From Asparagopsis taxiformis (taxonomy: Eukaryota > Rhodophyta > Florideophyceae > Bonnemaisoniales > Bonnemaisoniaceae): a DNA stretch of 64,000 bases. Below the pieces are notes generated by a model that searched no databases, was not told the DNA's origin, and saw nothing but the letters and a program-made list of their open reading frames with translations. The translations under genes were made by a program, and so were the position numbers. Within the stretch, counting starts at the first letter, position 1. Each line of letters opens with the position of its first letter. Positions 31,710 to 40,790 of the stretch are shown one piece after another. The stretch is taken from assembly GCA_030407315.1 (NCBI GenBank), contig JALQPE010000083.1, forward strand, positions 372,001 through 436,000, in the 5' to 3' direction.

Positions 31710-33515
31710 ATGGCGAAAGGAATCGATAGAATCATTGCGCAAGCCCTGGTAGGTTTCAAAAGTCGAGCTTCGATGAATCTCACCATTTGTGCGATACTTA
31801 CTTTTCCTATGGTCTTGTTAGACTGTTTTTGCCCCTCTACTATTCTTATTCTGTGCTGTAGCAATCATTTACTCCCTTCTCAACGCGGCTAAGCGACCAA
31901 TCATCAGCGTACTGATTCCGGTGGTGTGTGCACTATTGCTAACTGGCTTCTTCAAGTATACGCCGATTTTGGTGGAAGACCTCATCAACAGCGCATCCCT
32001 TCCCATTCTTCCGCAATATATCCATCATGCAGAGTCGTATTCAGATACCTTTGATGTTGCTGACTTGCACTGTGATGCTTTGCTGTGGCCATCACGCGAC
32101 CTGCTGACTACTCAAAAACACCCCTTCTATACAAGCCGACCGGTTGGAATGGTTGATATCCCAAGACTTGTAAAAGGGAGGGTAAAGATTCAAGTGTTTG
32201 CTGTATGTTTTCTTATGAAGTCTGCTACACCTGTGTTCGTCGTTCTCTTTATTGTCTAACTTATGAAAGATGGTGTTTCTCCCAGGCTGTCAACTCGGTT
32301 CCTCGCAAGTTGAATTTCGAAAAGAATGCGCGTCCCACTGTGCTCTCTGATGTGTTGGTGTTGAAAACAATCCTGGAACGATGGCCATACCAAACTTGGT
32401 TGAGCGCTAAAGAAAGAGTACTGTACCAGTTTGAGCGACTTCATAGCATTGCTGCAAACAGCGCTGGACAGTTGAAAATAGTACGGAGTGGAAATGACCT
32501 TGACGATACGTCCAGTGAATTCAAGGTACACGCAATAATGGCTGTAGAGGGCTTGAGTTGTTTGGAGAATGATATCGATAATGTTGACAAGTTTTTTGAT
32601 GCTGGCATCCGAATCCTGTAAGTCGTATCAGAAGCCTCAAGCGCTCTTGAACAAATGGTTTCAACTTGTACTCTCAATAATCAACGCGTATCTAAATATT
32701 GTGTTCTAACCGTGGACTGTGAACGTTGCCATTATGCTAGGGGACCGACACATTTCTTTGATACGGAGGTATGTGAGTGGCATCTATACCATGCATATGA
32801 TAGGTACGCCTTGACAGTCCAAAACAATACCAATGATCTAACGTGAATTGTATGATGATCTCTGGTCACTGACTACGTCTTAGGTTGGAGGTTCTTTATC
32901 TGGAGAATGTCTGTGTGGACTGACAGAGTTTGGAAGGAAAGTCATTAGCAGAATGAAAAGCTTGGGAATGATTATTGACCTTGCTCATGCATCTGTTGCT
33001 ATGATGTCGGACATTCTTAATTTGGACGAAAGCGAACGTAAGTTGAGTTGTATCGAATATCACAAATAACTGTCATGATCGAGTCAACGAATCACAAACT
33101 GATCAAACCTCACGCGGAATCCCTCTCAACTCCAGGCCCGGCATTGATGATATCGCACACCGGATTGTCAGGTGTGTGTGAAAGCCAGAGAAATTTGGCT
33201 GATGATACGGTGAAGCGCATAGCTGAAGCGGGCGGACTAATTGGCATCACATTGTTCGAACCAGCTCTCTGCGGTGGTGATATAGTTGGATCCTTTGTAA
33301 AAAGCGTGCGCCATGCATCTCAACTTGTTGGTGGCGTCGACTCCATCGCACTCGGAAGTGATTGGGATGGGAAAATCCACACATCTATATCGGCTGCTGA
33401 CACACATATACTTGCTGCAAGTTTACACTCAGTTGGGAATTTCTCAAAAGAGGAGGTGAGAAAGATAATGTACGAAAATGCATATCGATTCTTTAGAAGC
33501 TCACTGGCACGTTAA
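31710..33515 (+). CDS. Membrane dipeptidase (peptidase family M19), multi-exon
   Basis: A zinc dipeptidase of the renal-dipeptidase family. Supported exons: about 31862/31894-32202, 32286-32617, 32741-32768 (a 28-nt micro-exon), 32884-33037 and 33136-33515. Introns of 83, 123, 115 and 98 nt are all GT-AG and restore frame. The conserved order is VADLHCDALLW (HxD zinc ligands), MAVEG (bridging Glu), RILGPTHFFDTE across the micro-exon, GLTEFGRKVISRM, MIIDLAHAS, MISHTG and GSDWDG. A hydrophobic stretch (SVLIPVVCALLLTGFF) before the catalytic domain suggests a signal anchor. The first exon is uncertain: ATG at 31710 with donor 31749 joins in phase to the AG ending at 31893, whereas the stronger polypyrimidine acceptor at 31861 would need another exon. 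It ends 122 bp from the convergent acyltransferase stop. Confidence 0.82.
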
Positions 33516-33636
33516 GAAGATTGCACAAGACGGGCAACTGACCAAAGGGAGTGGGATGCCAACATGCCATGGCGCTGTAGTTAAGTAGGAGAATAAACTA
33601 TGCTCTGTTACTGAACATGATGCTCTAAAGCAAAGG

Positions 33637-34653
33637 TTACTTATGTTTTAGTGGCGGTCTGGTCTGTATCTCTGGTGGCAATGCCGAGTCGATAGCCTTG
33701 AAGGCCAAGTCCTGCACTTCACTGACTGATTTGTCTGCAGTTTCAATGGGCGGATGGATGACAAGTGAAATAGGAGTTGGGGGGAATCGCAGGGGGACCC
33801 AAGCATAGGACGGCATAGAATCGCGAGTTCCAAGGATAGTGACGGGGACGACGGGCAAATTCTCCTGCTTTGCACAGCGGAATGCGCCGGACTGAAAGCG
33901 TCTGAGCTTTCCTGTCTCGCTGCGAGTGCCCTCTGGAAAGACGACAAGGGAGAGACCGACGCGGACGCAGGCGACCATTTTACGAAAGGCTTCAATTTGT
34001 CCGCGACGATTCATGCGACGCACGGGGATATTACCGGTCATGCGCATGGCCCAGCCGACGATGGGGATATCGAAGACCTCTGCTTTGGAGAGGAAGCGCA
34101 TGCGACGATTGAGGTAGCCGAACGAGTAGATGTCGAGATACGAGGTGTGATTGGCGACGTAGACGCCGACCTGGCCGGGCGGGAGCATGTTGGAAATTCC
34201 GTGGATTTTGGGGGTCATGAAGACGGTCGCCAGGGAGACCTTGAGCCAGGTGGTGGCGATAAAGTCGTGGAAGCGTCGGAGACCACGATCGAAGCAGAGC
34301 ACGAATGGGTGCATGACGAGCATTGGGATGAAGAGGACGACGGACCAGGCATAGGTGATGAAGAGGAAGAAGAGACCGAAGAGGGAGATTTTCTTCTTCT
34401 TATCGAGGCGCTTTTTGGACGCGCCGGCGTTATCATTGGGGAGATTGGGCTGCGGAGTCGCGCCGCCGCGCGCAGAGTCGGCACTGGCGGTTGCCAATGG
34501 GGCGATGGGACGGCGGCGGGGGAGGGAGGGGAGGCGCGGACTGGTGATGCGGCATGGGCGATTGTGGAATGATGAGGCGCGGAGCGCGGCGGGACGGGAG
34601 AGAAGTGTTGGCGCGTGTGCAAACGCCGGAGAGGTTGTGGGCGGTTGGAACAT
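33637..34653 (-). CDS. Plastid 1-acyl-sn-glycerol-3-phosphate acyltransferase (PlsC/LPAAT)
   Basis: A 338-aa enzyme that acylates lysophosphatidate to phosphatidate. The N-terminal ~65 residues are rich in Arg, Ser, Pro and Ala and look like a plastid transit peptide, followed by a Lys cluster and a membrane helix (about 90-118). The catalytic HX4D motif is H169-TSYL-D174, and the substrate-binding FPEGTRS is at about 239-245. The GNIPVRR (207-213) and VPVTILG motifs complete the PlsC family pattern. It resembles ATS2-type plastid enzymes for galactolipid and phosphatidylglycerol synthesis; the location is inferred from the leader only. Intronless; divergent from the CDV3-like gene. Confidence 0.9.
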   Translation of the reverse strand: MFQPPTTSPAFAHAPTLLSRPAALRASSFHNRPCRITSPRLPSLPRRRPIAPLATASADSARGGATPQPNLPNDNAGASKKRLDKKKKISLFGLFFLFITYAWSVVLFIPMLVMHPFVLCFDRGLRRFHDFIATTWLKVSLATVFMTPKIHGISNMLPPGQVGVYVANHTSYLDIYSFGYLNRRMRFLSKAEVFDIPIVGWAMRMTGNIPVRRMNRRGQIEAFRKMVACVRVGLSLVVFPEGTRSETGKLRRFQSGAFRCAKQENLPVVPVTILGTRDSMPSYAWVPLRFPPTPISLVIHPPIETADKSVSEVQDLAFKAIDSALPPEIQTRPPLKHK

Positions 34654-35037
34654 TGCTGGCAGCTAAGGGGGGGGGAGTGCGAAATGCCTCTGGGACTGTA
34701 CAGCGGGCGCGGGAGGATCAGGTCGACATTGGAAGGAGGGAGGAGGGTGGGCTGATTGCGGGAGTCGACGCGGAGATTGGATGGCGCGCGGGATCTTGGA
34801 AGCGACGTTGATGGTGTATGGACGGAGATCTGCGTTAGTGCTCCAGTCGTATGCGAATCGAAATAATTTGAAAAGTATTCGACTTATCATTGGACTCCAG
34901 CACGCACATCCAATGCGCTTACGTTAATTCGGGTAGTACCCTCGCATTTGATTTGGCATACCTCACTACGCCTTTGACCTAAATACTCCCCTCTCCCTTA
35001 CCTTGCCCGTCCACCACCCTCTTCAACTGCCGCCAAC
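34654..35037. promoter_or_regulatory. Divergent promoter region with poly-G tract
   Basis: This 384-bp spacer lies between divergent acyltransferase and CDV3-like genes. It contains a G9 run near 34668, just upstream of the acyltransferase ATG, and pyrimidine-rich sequence before the CDV3-like ATG (about 34980-35035). Confidence 0.4.
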
Positions 35038-35718
35038 ATGTCAGACCTCAACGATTTCTTCGCAAAGAAGGACCGCAAGAAGAAGCGCGCCGGTCTCAAA
35101 AGTGCCCAAGCTGCAGCCACAGTAGAAGCACCCAAAGTAGACCAAGTGCCAGTGGAAACCATACCAGTACCGCCACCCAAGCAGCCGGACGATGGCTGGA
35201 TCGAAATTGACGATCCCAGAGGTGCACAGGTCAATACAGGTGGTCGCACAGTTGTTGAATTCAAGAGGTACCCCTTCGCCTATCCACCATTTCACATCCT
35301 CGTTTCAGCCAGCCCACTGACACCAAACTTCCTTCTATTTCCAACTGCAGAGACGTAGAGGACAAAGAACTCATTAATGAAGGTAATGATGATTCCGAAA
35401 AGTTCAGTGGCTGGATCAAATCACAAGCCCAACAAAACCAAGGTAAGCTCAATGTCCTCAACTCACCCAAATTCAATCCGTAGCCTCTGACACTCGTCTC
35501 TCGCACCGCGTATAATAGAAAATGCGACAGACAAACCGACTGCACCAACCTCAGCTGGAACGGCTTTCCCGACGCTCGCAGACGCCGCCAACGCGCCTAA
35601 AGTGCCCGTCTCGCGTCCACGTACCGCATCCAAGACAGGCTCGTCCTACGCTTCCGCTGGCCGCCCGCGATTCACTAATAGCAAACTGGCAAACAGAGCG
35701 CAGACCTCATCAAAATAG
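35038..35718 (+). CDS. CDV3: CDV3-like small disordered protein, three exons
   Basis: The spliced protein is 173 aa: exon 1 35038-35267, intron 35268-35350 (83 nt), exon 2 35351-35442, intron 35443-35518 (76 nt, GTAAGC...ATAG), exon 3 35519-35718. The N-terminus SDLNDFFAKKDRKKKR matches the LDNFFAKRDKKKKK start of animal CDV3. The PDDGWIEID segment parallels its acidic W-containing middle, and GTAFPTLADAAN parallels the TQFPSL motif near the C-terminus. The rest is hydrophilic. CDV3 function is poorly known even in animals, where it is a cytoplasmic, translation-linked disordered protein. The splice sites are supported by continuity of the acidic region and by ending at an in-frame stop. Confidence 0.75.
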
Positions 35719-35868
35719 ATTAGCTCCGTCTTTGATCCACACGCCATCTTCAACGATAACGCACCTCAACGCTCTGTAACAATGACCAAAATTACGATAA
35801 GTTGACTCAATACAAACCAACTTGGCATTTTGTATTGCAAAATGCAAATTCACGGCAAACATGTGCGC

Positions 35869-37071
35869 TCATTTCTTTCCCATGATGGTCTTTATCGCTT
35901 TTTCAACATTGCCGCGTTCCTTCCGCAGAGCTCGGAACGCACGCCTCTTAGACACTCCTGCTCGTTGTGCTAGGCCGGCTACAGCTTTTCGTGCAGCCTC
36001 CTTCAATACTGCTGATCTTTTCTTCCCATCCTCCTTGTTAAGACGCTCTCGTTTCTGCCCCGACCTATTAAATGCCTTGCTCACCCCATTCTCTCTCCTC
36101 TCATCCCCTGTGTCCTCAAGCCCATTCAATCGCTTTCCCTCTTCGTCACTCCGCTGCCCCTCCTCGTTGACAAGATGCGTGCATCTTTGCATACATTCTT
36201 CAGCACTTCGGAAGGGCGGCAGTAGATTCGCCTTGCTCACTGAAATCCACGCCTCGAGATTCCCGCATAACTCTTGTCCAAGCTGTTTTGCGTCCTCGTA
36301 TATTTCGAAAATGATGTCATCTTCTTCGGCACTCCACTCGTGTTCAGTCTCCGTCTCCTGTGCGCCTGCCATTTCTCTTGTATGCATCTCTTTTCCAGCT
36401 GGATCAAACAGAGTAAAGTTTGAGGATTTCTGCGCCGCACACTTTCTTTCTTTTTCCTCGACAGTGCACTCTTGGGCAGTCATTGGTACGTACGATGCAG
36501 GGGAAACGGTTATCTGCGGTAAATCCATCAACTGCTGAGACAGTGCATTTGTGCCGCCACCCAAAGATTCAGTTGCAGCTGAAGAAGTATCACCGGCCTG
36601 TGCTTCCACACTGGTATTTAGAGCTGCTTCTTCCTGTTCGACATTCAGTTGTTCGCCTTGTTTCGATTTTTTCATTTCATTACCTTCATGCTTCATATCA
36701 GACGTAGATGTGCAGTTTACGGGCTCTTCTCTCTGTTTCGGTTTCTCAGGGGTGTTTTTGCATGACGGTACTAGTTTAAAATGTTCAAGGTTCAACAAAC
36801 GACCTTCCTTAATACATTCAGTGACGAATTTGACCGAGTAGACGGTACGACCCTTTGCACGAGGGCGAGCGAGCGGATCCACCAGCGCAATGATACTGGA
36901 CTCTTCCGGCCCAGGTTCCTGATGGATGATACCACCGTTGAGACGAATGAGACGCTCGGTGCGAATCCGGCCTGTCTTTACAAGCCCTATATAGAAATCC
37001 ATGGGGCGAGGCACGCGTTCTCCATCCAGCGGAATGGATTTGACAAAGATTCGAGACGCTTTCGACGTCAT
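35869..37071 (-). CDS. RAP1: RAP1-like telomere protein (BRCT + Myb + C-terminal domain)
   Basis: A 400-aa protein from the ATG at 37071. Residues ~4-103 form a BRCT domain of RAP1 type: MDFYIGLVKTGRIRTERLIRLNGGIIHQE...SSIIALVDP...RTVYSVKFVTECIKEGRLLNLEHFKL, compare human RAP1 MSFYVRPSPAKRRLSTLILHGGG..DFISTQYILDCVERNERLELEAYRL. After an acidic linker, residues ~243-303 form a Myb-like repeat (HEWSAEEDDIIFEIYEDAKQLG...AWISVSKANL). A basic C-terminal three-helix-like segment (~358-398, VAGLAQRAGVSKRRAFRALRKERGNVEKAI) resembles the RAP1 C-terminal domain that binds TRF2 or Sir3 in other eukaryotes. The domain order is exactly that of RAP1. Telomere function is inferred from family. Intronless; converges with the CDV3-like gene (150 bp between stops). 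Confidence 0.75.
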   Translation of the reverse strand: MTSKASRIFVKSIPLDGERVPRPMDFYIGLVKTGRIRTERLIRLNGGIIHQEPGPEESSIIALVDPLARPRAKGRTVYSVKFVTECIKEGRLLNLEHFKLVPSCKNTPEKPKQREEPVNCTSTSDMKHEGNEMKKSKQGEQLNVEQEEAALNTSVEAQAGDTSSAATESLGGGTNALSQQLMDLPQITVSPASYVPMTAQECTVEEKERKCAAQKSSNFTLFDPAGKEMHTREMAGAQETETEHEWSAEEDDIIFEIYEDAKQLGQELCGNLEAWISVSKANLLPPFRSAEECMQRCTHLVNEEGQRSDEEGKRLNGLEDTGDERRENGVSKAFNRSGQKRERLNKEDGKKRSAVLKEAARKAVAGLAQRAGVSKRRAFRALRKERGNVEKAIKTIMGKK

Positions 37072-37525
37072 CGTACATTCAAACGGGCGTTGCGTGTCGG
37101 AATGCTTGTGTCGGGTGGCGTGTACAGCGGGAGCAATCTGTGTGATAGAAACGGGCTGGGATGCATCCCAATCAGTTTTTATGGTACTCGAAGGAGAAGA
37201 TCTTGCCGTATTTGGCGCCAAATACAATAATTTGAAGGGTACGAATGTAATTGGAGAAATTATGTATGGCATTTACAAATGACAGGCGGGCAAAGTGCGT
37301 CAAGCTGGATGCGACGTGACCGCGCGCGAGCAAGCTTTGAACAACTCGCAACACATCCGGATAGTTCAAGCCTGAAGTCCAGTCGTGATCCACCGCATTC
37401 GACTGTAGCGACTTGTGCATATTAGCGTGGCCACAAATTAGGCAGTGCATCTGCATTTGGCCCTCGCCCACCCTAAACGGTGAGTCTGTGCACCCCGCGC
37501 GCACCCGCGGGGTGCTTGTTCCGAC
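37072..37525. promoter_or_regulatory. Divergent intergenic region
   Basis: This 454-bp spacer lies between the divergent RAP1-like and SANT-like genes. It includes a GCG-rich tract near 37490-37510 (cgcgcgcacccgcgg). No gene is seen. Confidence 0.35.
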
Positions 37526-38899
37526 ATGGACGTTATGGCTACAGACCGCAAGGTCTGGACGACACACGAGACCCGCGCGCTCATCACGCTCAAGGAGGAG
37601 ATGAAGCCCAAATTTCAAACGATGAAGCGCAACCGGCCGCTCTGGATTGAGCTTTCCACTAAGCTGCGCAAACATTTTGGACACGAACGCACCGCGTCGC
37701 AATGTGCTGTGCGATGGAAAAACATCATGTCATCGTACAAGGACTCGCGTGACGCGTTGAAGAACCCCAGCCCGGACCGCAAGGTATGTTCCTTCTTCAA
37801 GGAAGTCGAGGCGTTGCTTGGTGACCCGCCATTGGAAATCCCAGGTGTGGCGACCACTTGCGGTCCTGATCATATGAGACTTGACGACATACAATCTGAG
37901 GCGCAGCCCGCAACTGCTGTGCACACTGTTGACGCTGATGCTGCCGGCATAAACGTGCCTTCGGCTGCAAATTCGTTTTCAGCGTCGCGTAATTCCAGAA
38001 GAGCGGACATCGTAACGCTCATTAGTGAAATTCGTAGCACTGCCGAAGCACAATATACTGAACTGCGTGCGGATATACAAGCGCAAACACAAAAGTTGAA
38101 CCATCTTGAGAAGTCGCTATTGCGTATCGAGAATCTGTTGCAGCATGACCGCGACCTGCAAAATGGCGAAGCAAACGTTGATAATGAACAGCATGAACGA
38201 CCCGCTGACGCGCACGCGAGCGTGTTTAACATGGAATCGTCTCATAATGCGGGTGTGACATCACACGCAGTTGTAAATCAGAGTGTGGGAATGAATGGGA
38301 ATAGCGGTGGCTCTGAAGCGCATCCTGTGGTTGCATCGCATTGTGAGTCAATAGTGAAGGCGAATTTAGACGCAGAAATGAGTACAGGTGAAGATGATGT
38401 GGAGGAAGAGGGTGTAACACAAGGCAATCAAGTTGACATGCATGTCGAGCAGCAACAGACAGATCTGCACGGCGATCCACAGCAATCACATATGCATCAT
38501 ACGGGTGCGCAAGCGTCGCATATAGCGCAAGGGATTAGTATAGATCCAAGCTCCATAGGGTTGAATTCTGGCGGTGTAGGGGAGGGATGCACGCAGCAGG
38601 GCGATGGCCAACAAGGCGATGTACAACAGAACGTAACTGGTGCGGCTGACGATGACGGGAATACAACAGAGATTGGTGGGGGACGTGATGTCGAGCAGAA
38701 TGGTTCAGGAATGATGGGCGATTGTGGAGAATCACCTGTTGTAGACGGCGTGCGTACCACTGAAGTAGAAGCAGACGGCACTGATGATATTGAGCTCTCA
38801 GGTGCTGATGGCGAAGGTGACGCAAATGATGGAATAGGACCAGACGGAGAAGAACCGAATACTAAACGCCCACGACTGGAAATTGAACTGGGTCAATGA
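37526..38899 (+). CDS. Trihelix/Myb-SANT-like DNA-binding protein
   Basis: A 457-aa protein. Residues ~8-95 form a Myb/SANT-like trihelix domain with three aromatic anchors: KVWTTHETRALITLKEEMKPKFQ, LWIELSTKLRKHFGHERTASQCAVRWKNIMSSYKD, then CSFFKEVEALLGDPP. This layout is typical of GT/trihelix factors and of the SANT-like domain in eukaryotic regulators and transposon-derived proteins. A short coiled coil (about 175-215, LRADIQAQTQKLNHLEKSLLRIENLL) could mediate dimerisation. The remainder is low complexity, rich in Gln, Gly, Asp, Glu and His, and ends with a basic TKRPRLEIELGQ that may hold a nuclear signal. A GTAATAAACATG element near 38928 may be the polyadenylation signal. Intronless; no transposase companion was seen. 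Confidence 0.75.
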   Translation: MDVMATDRKVWTTHETRALITLKEEMKPKFQTMKRNRPLWIELSTKLRKHFGHERTASQCAVRWKNIMSSYKDSRDALKNPSPDRKVCSFFKEVEALLGDPPLEIPGVATTCGPDHMRLDDIQSEAQPATAVHTVDADAAGINVPSAANSFSASRNSRRADIVTLISEIRSTAEAQYTELRADIQAQTQKLNHLEKSLLRIENLLQHDRDLQNGEANVDNEQHERPADAHASVFNMESSHNAGVTSHAVVNQSVGMNGNSGGSEAHPVVASHCESIVKANLDAEMSTGEDDVEEEGVTQGNQVDMHVEQQQTDLHGDPQQSHMHHTGAQASHIAQGISIDPSSIGLNSGGVGEGCTQQGDGQQGDVQQNVTGAADDDGNTTEIGGGRDVEQNGSGMMGDCGESPVVDGVRTTEVEADGTDDIELSGADGEGDANDGIGPDGEEPNTKRPRLEIELGQ

Positions 38900-39206
38900 T
38901 CCAAGTAGACGACGACTGTACAGATTTGTAATAAACATGACTACGACGTACCCAGGCGTACTGTAGTGCATGACTAATTTAACCCACTTAAGTAAAACAA
39001 ATCCATTCCAACTGTGCAACGTGTACGGTACAAATTTCGCAACTAATTTTCAAAACCCTAAATCTATTCACTCTGCTTTTCCAAGCTCAAACCCGTATGA
39101 TAATCCAAATTCCGCGGAGATCACACACAATCCCATTGCCGCTCCTCTATCTCTCCATTCTCGCTGGTCGTCCTCACAACGCCAATCCCCATCAATCCCA
39201 TCCACA
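38900..39206. promoter_or_regulatory. Spacer and promoter of the S1-protein gene
   Basis: This is the region between two tandem + strand genes. The S1 frame is open back to about 38970 but lacks conserved features there, so I treat it as 5' UTR or promoter. Confidence 0.35.
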
Positions 39207-40358
39207 ATGGACACCCCCGCATTCGTTTTCACCGCAACCCCTACAAATGCCCGCCCCATCCTCTCCGCGCGTCCCTTCCTGAGCGGACGCGCCGCCGCCG
39301 CCGTCGTCCGATCGCCACTGGTGCCGTCGACACGCCGCGCAACATTCCCAACCATCTGGACGTGCACGGCGGCCGAAGCAGCCGAAGCAGCTCCAATCCC
39401 GGAGTCTGAGGAGCCCGCATCAGTGGAAGAAGCAGCCCCAACGCCCGCGTCCGAAGACGTCGAGGCCGCCGCGTCCGAAGACGTCGAGGCCGTCGCGTCC
39501 GAGGCGCCAATCGCCGCACAACAGCCTGTCGAACAAGCGGATCCCGAGCCCGTCGTTGCCGAGCAATCCGAGCCAGCGGCCGATCCAGAGGAACAAACCG
39601 AGAAGCGCAAGCGTCGTCGCACCCGGCCCAAGAAAGAGATCACCGTTCCTTGGGAGGACATCACCATCGGAATGCAACTCGAAGGAGTGGTCAGGAGTGT
39701 CGCCCCGTACGGTGCATTCATCACCGATTTGGGCACCCCCACCGATGGCCTTTTGCATGTGTCGGAGCTTGCGGCCGGTTATGTGGATTCTGTTACGGAT
39801 ATTGTTAATGTAGGAGACAAGCTGACTGTACGCGTGATGGCTATTGATATGGTCAAGAAGAATATCTCCCTTACGATAAGAACGCCTGAGCAGCTTGCGG
39901 AGAAACAATCCGGGAGGGGTGGCCGTCAGAAGGCCGCAAATAACCGTGAGGAGCAAAATAAGAAGTGGGAGGAGTTCACATTCGACCCGGCCGTCTTTCT
40001 GGACGCTAAGGTTGTGTCCATTGCAGACTTTGGAGCCTTCTGCAAGTTGATTAACGAAGAGGGCGAAGGTCTCGAAAGCGCTCCGACAGACGGGCTAGTT
40101 CATATTTCCGAATTGAGCTCAGAGCGTGTTTCTAATGTTTCCGATATTCTGCAAGTTGGTCAGGTCATCAAGGTGCGCATTGCCGGCACTGATCGCAAGC
40201 GAAACCGCATTTCTATGTCGCTCAAATCGTACAACCCGGAAGAAGAGGATGGGAGCTCTCTGGCAGCAGACTTGGCTGCGTCTGCTAGTAATCAGCCGGA
40301 ATTTAAGACGTCATTCGAACTCGCCTTTGAGAGGGCCAATGTACGAGCTAACAAATAA
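39207..40358 (+). CDS. Plastid S1-domain protein (PSRP-7 / PETs-S1-like)
   Basis: A 383-aa protein starting at the ATG for MDTPAFVFTATPTNARP, a transit-peptide-like leader of about 60 residues. An Ala/Glu-rich acidic region includes a 24-nt tandem duplication at protein level (SEDVEAAA SEDVEAVA). A basic RKRRRTRPKKE patch precedes two S1 RNA-binding domains. S1-a is about residues 148-215 (GMQLEGVVRSVAPYGAFITDL..DGLLHVSELAAG..VGDKLTVRVMAIDMVKKNISL). S1-b is about residues 255-345 (LDAKVVSIADFGAFCKLI..DGLVHISELSSERV..VGQVIKVRIAGTDRKRNRISMSL). In green plastids these S1 domains sit in one polyprotein with EF-Ts. Here the protein ends shortly after S1-b with no EF-Ts domain. It probably binds mRNA at plastid ribosomes. 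Confidence 0.82.
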   Translation: MDTPAFVFTATPTNARPILSARPFLSGRAAAAVVRSPLVPSTRRATFPTIWTCTAAEAAEAAPIPESEEPASVEEAAPTPASEDVEAAASEDVEAVASEAPIAAQQPVEQADPEPVVAEQSEPAADPEEQTEKRKRRRTRPKKEITVPWEDITIGMQLEGVVRSVAPYGAFITDLGTPTDGLLHVSELAAGYVDSVTDIVNVGDKLTVRVMAIDMVKKNISLTIRTPEQLAEKQSGRGGRQKAANNREEQNKKWEEFTFDPAVFLDAKVVSIADFGAFCKLINEEGEGLESAPTDGLVHISELSSERVSNVSDILQVGQVIKVRIAGTDRKRNRISMSLKSYNPEEEDGSSLAADLAASASNQPEFKTSFELAFERANVRANK

Positions 40359-40422
40359 TTCATTCGTGCATCGCCTATTTGTGAGTGATGTTTTCTTTGC
40401 GTCTTACCTTGAGTAGCGACCG

Positions 40423-40668
40423 ATGGCTCGACTCTGCTTCCTTCGGCCATATTTCCGTCCCTCAATGGACATTTCAGCATTCATAGCTTATAAATCACTT
40501 ATCCCCAATGTCTGCGCCTACTTCTTTTTCCTTGATGCTGCCTTCGTTTCACGAGCATGGAGGGAAATGGTCGCTTGCGAAGCGGAATTACCTTTCAAGG
40601 ATACCCGTATCATTGAATTGAATGTTACAATTTCGGTGGGTGTTTGCAGCTCCGGTTTTGACTGTTAG
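40423..40668 (+). CDS. Possible F-box-like small ORF
   Basis: An 81-codon ATG-started reading frame downstream of the S1-protein gene. It contains IPNVCAYFFFLDAAFVSRAWREMVACEAELPF, faintly like the second half of an F-box followed by the linker to repeats. No SKP1-binding N-terminal half or repeats follow, and it ends 122 bp before the stop of the opposing NOC3 gene. It could be a remnant, a spliced piece, or a chance ORF; I give it low confidence. Confidence 0.2.
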   Translation: MARLCFLRPYFRPSMDISAFIAYKSLIPNVCAYFFFLDAAFVSRAWREMVACEAELPFKDTRIIELNVTISVGVCSSGFDC

Positions 40669-40790
40669 AAACAGCGATGCGTTCACGGTCCGGATTGTGT
40701 AACGGGATAACGACGGTAGTCACAACGCATTCTATGCGTTTGTACTTCATGCAGCATAAAGAAACTTTGCCATTTAACACAAGTTGCTCA

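Noticed and set aside
37172..37702. Antisense open frame overlapping the SANT-like gene start
   Set aside because: No motif or good start, and it overlaps the trihelix domain.
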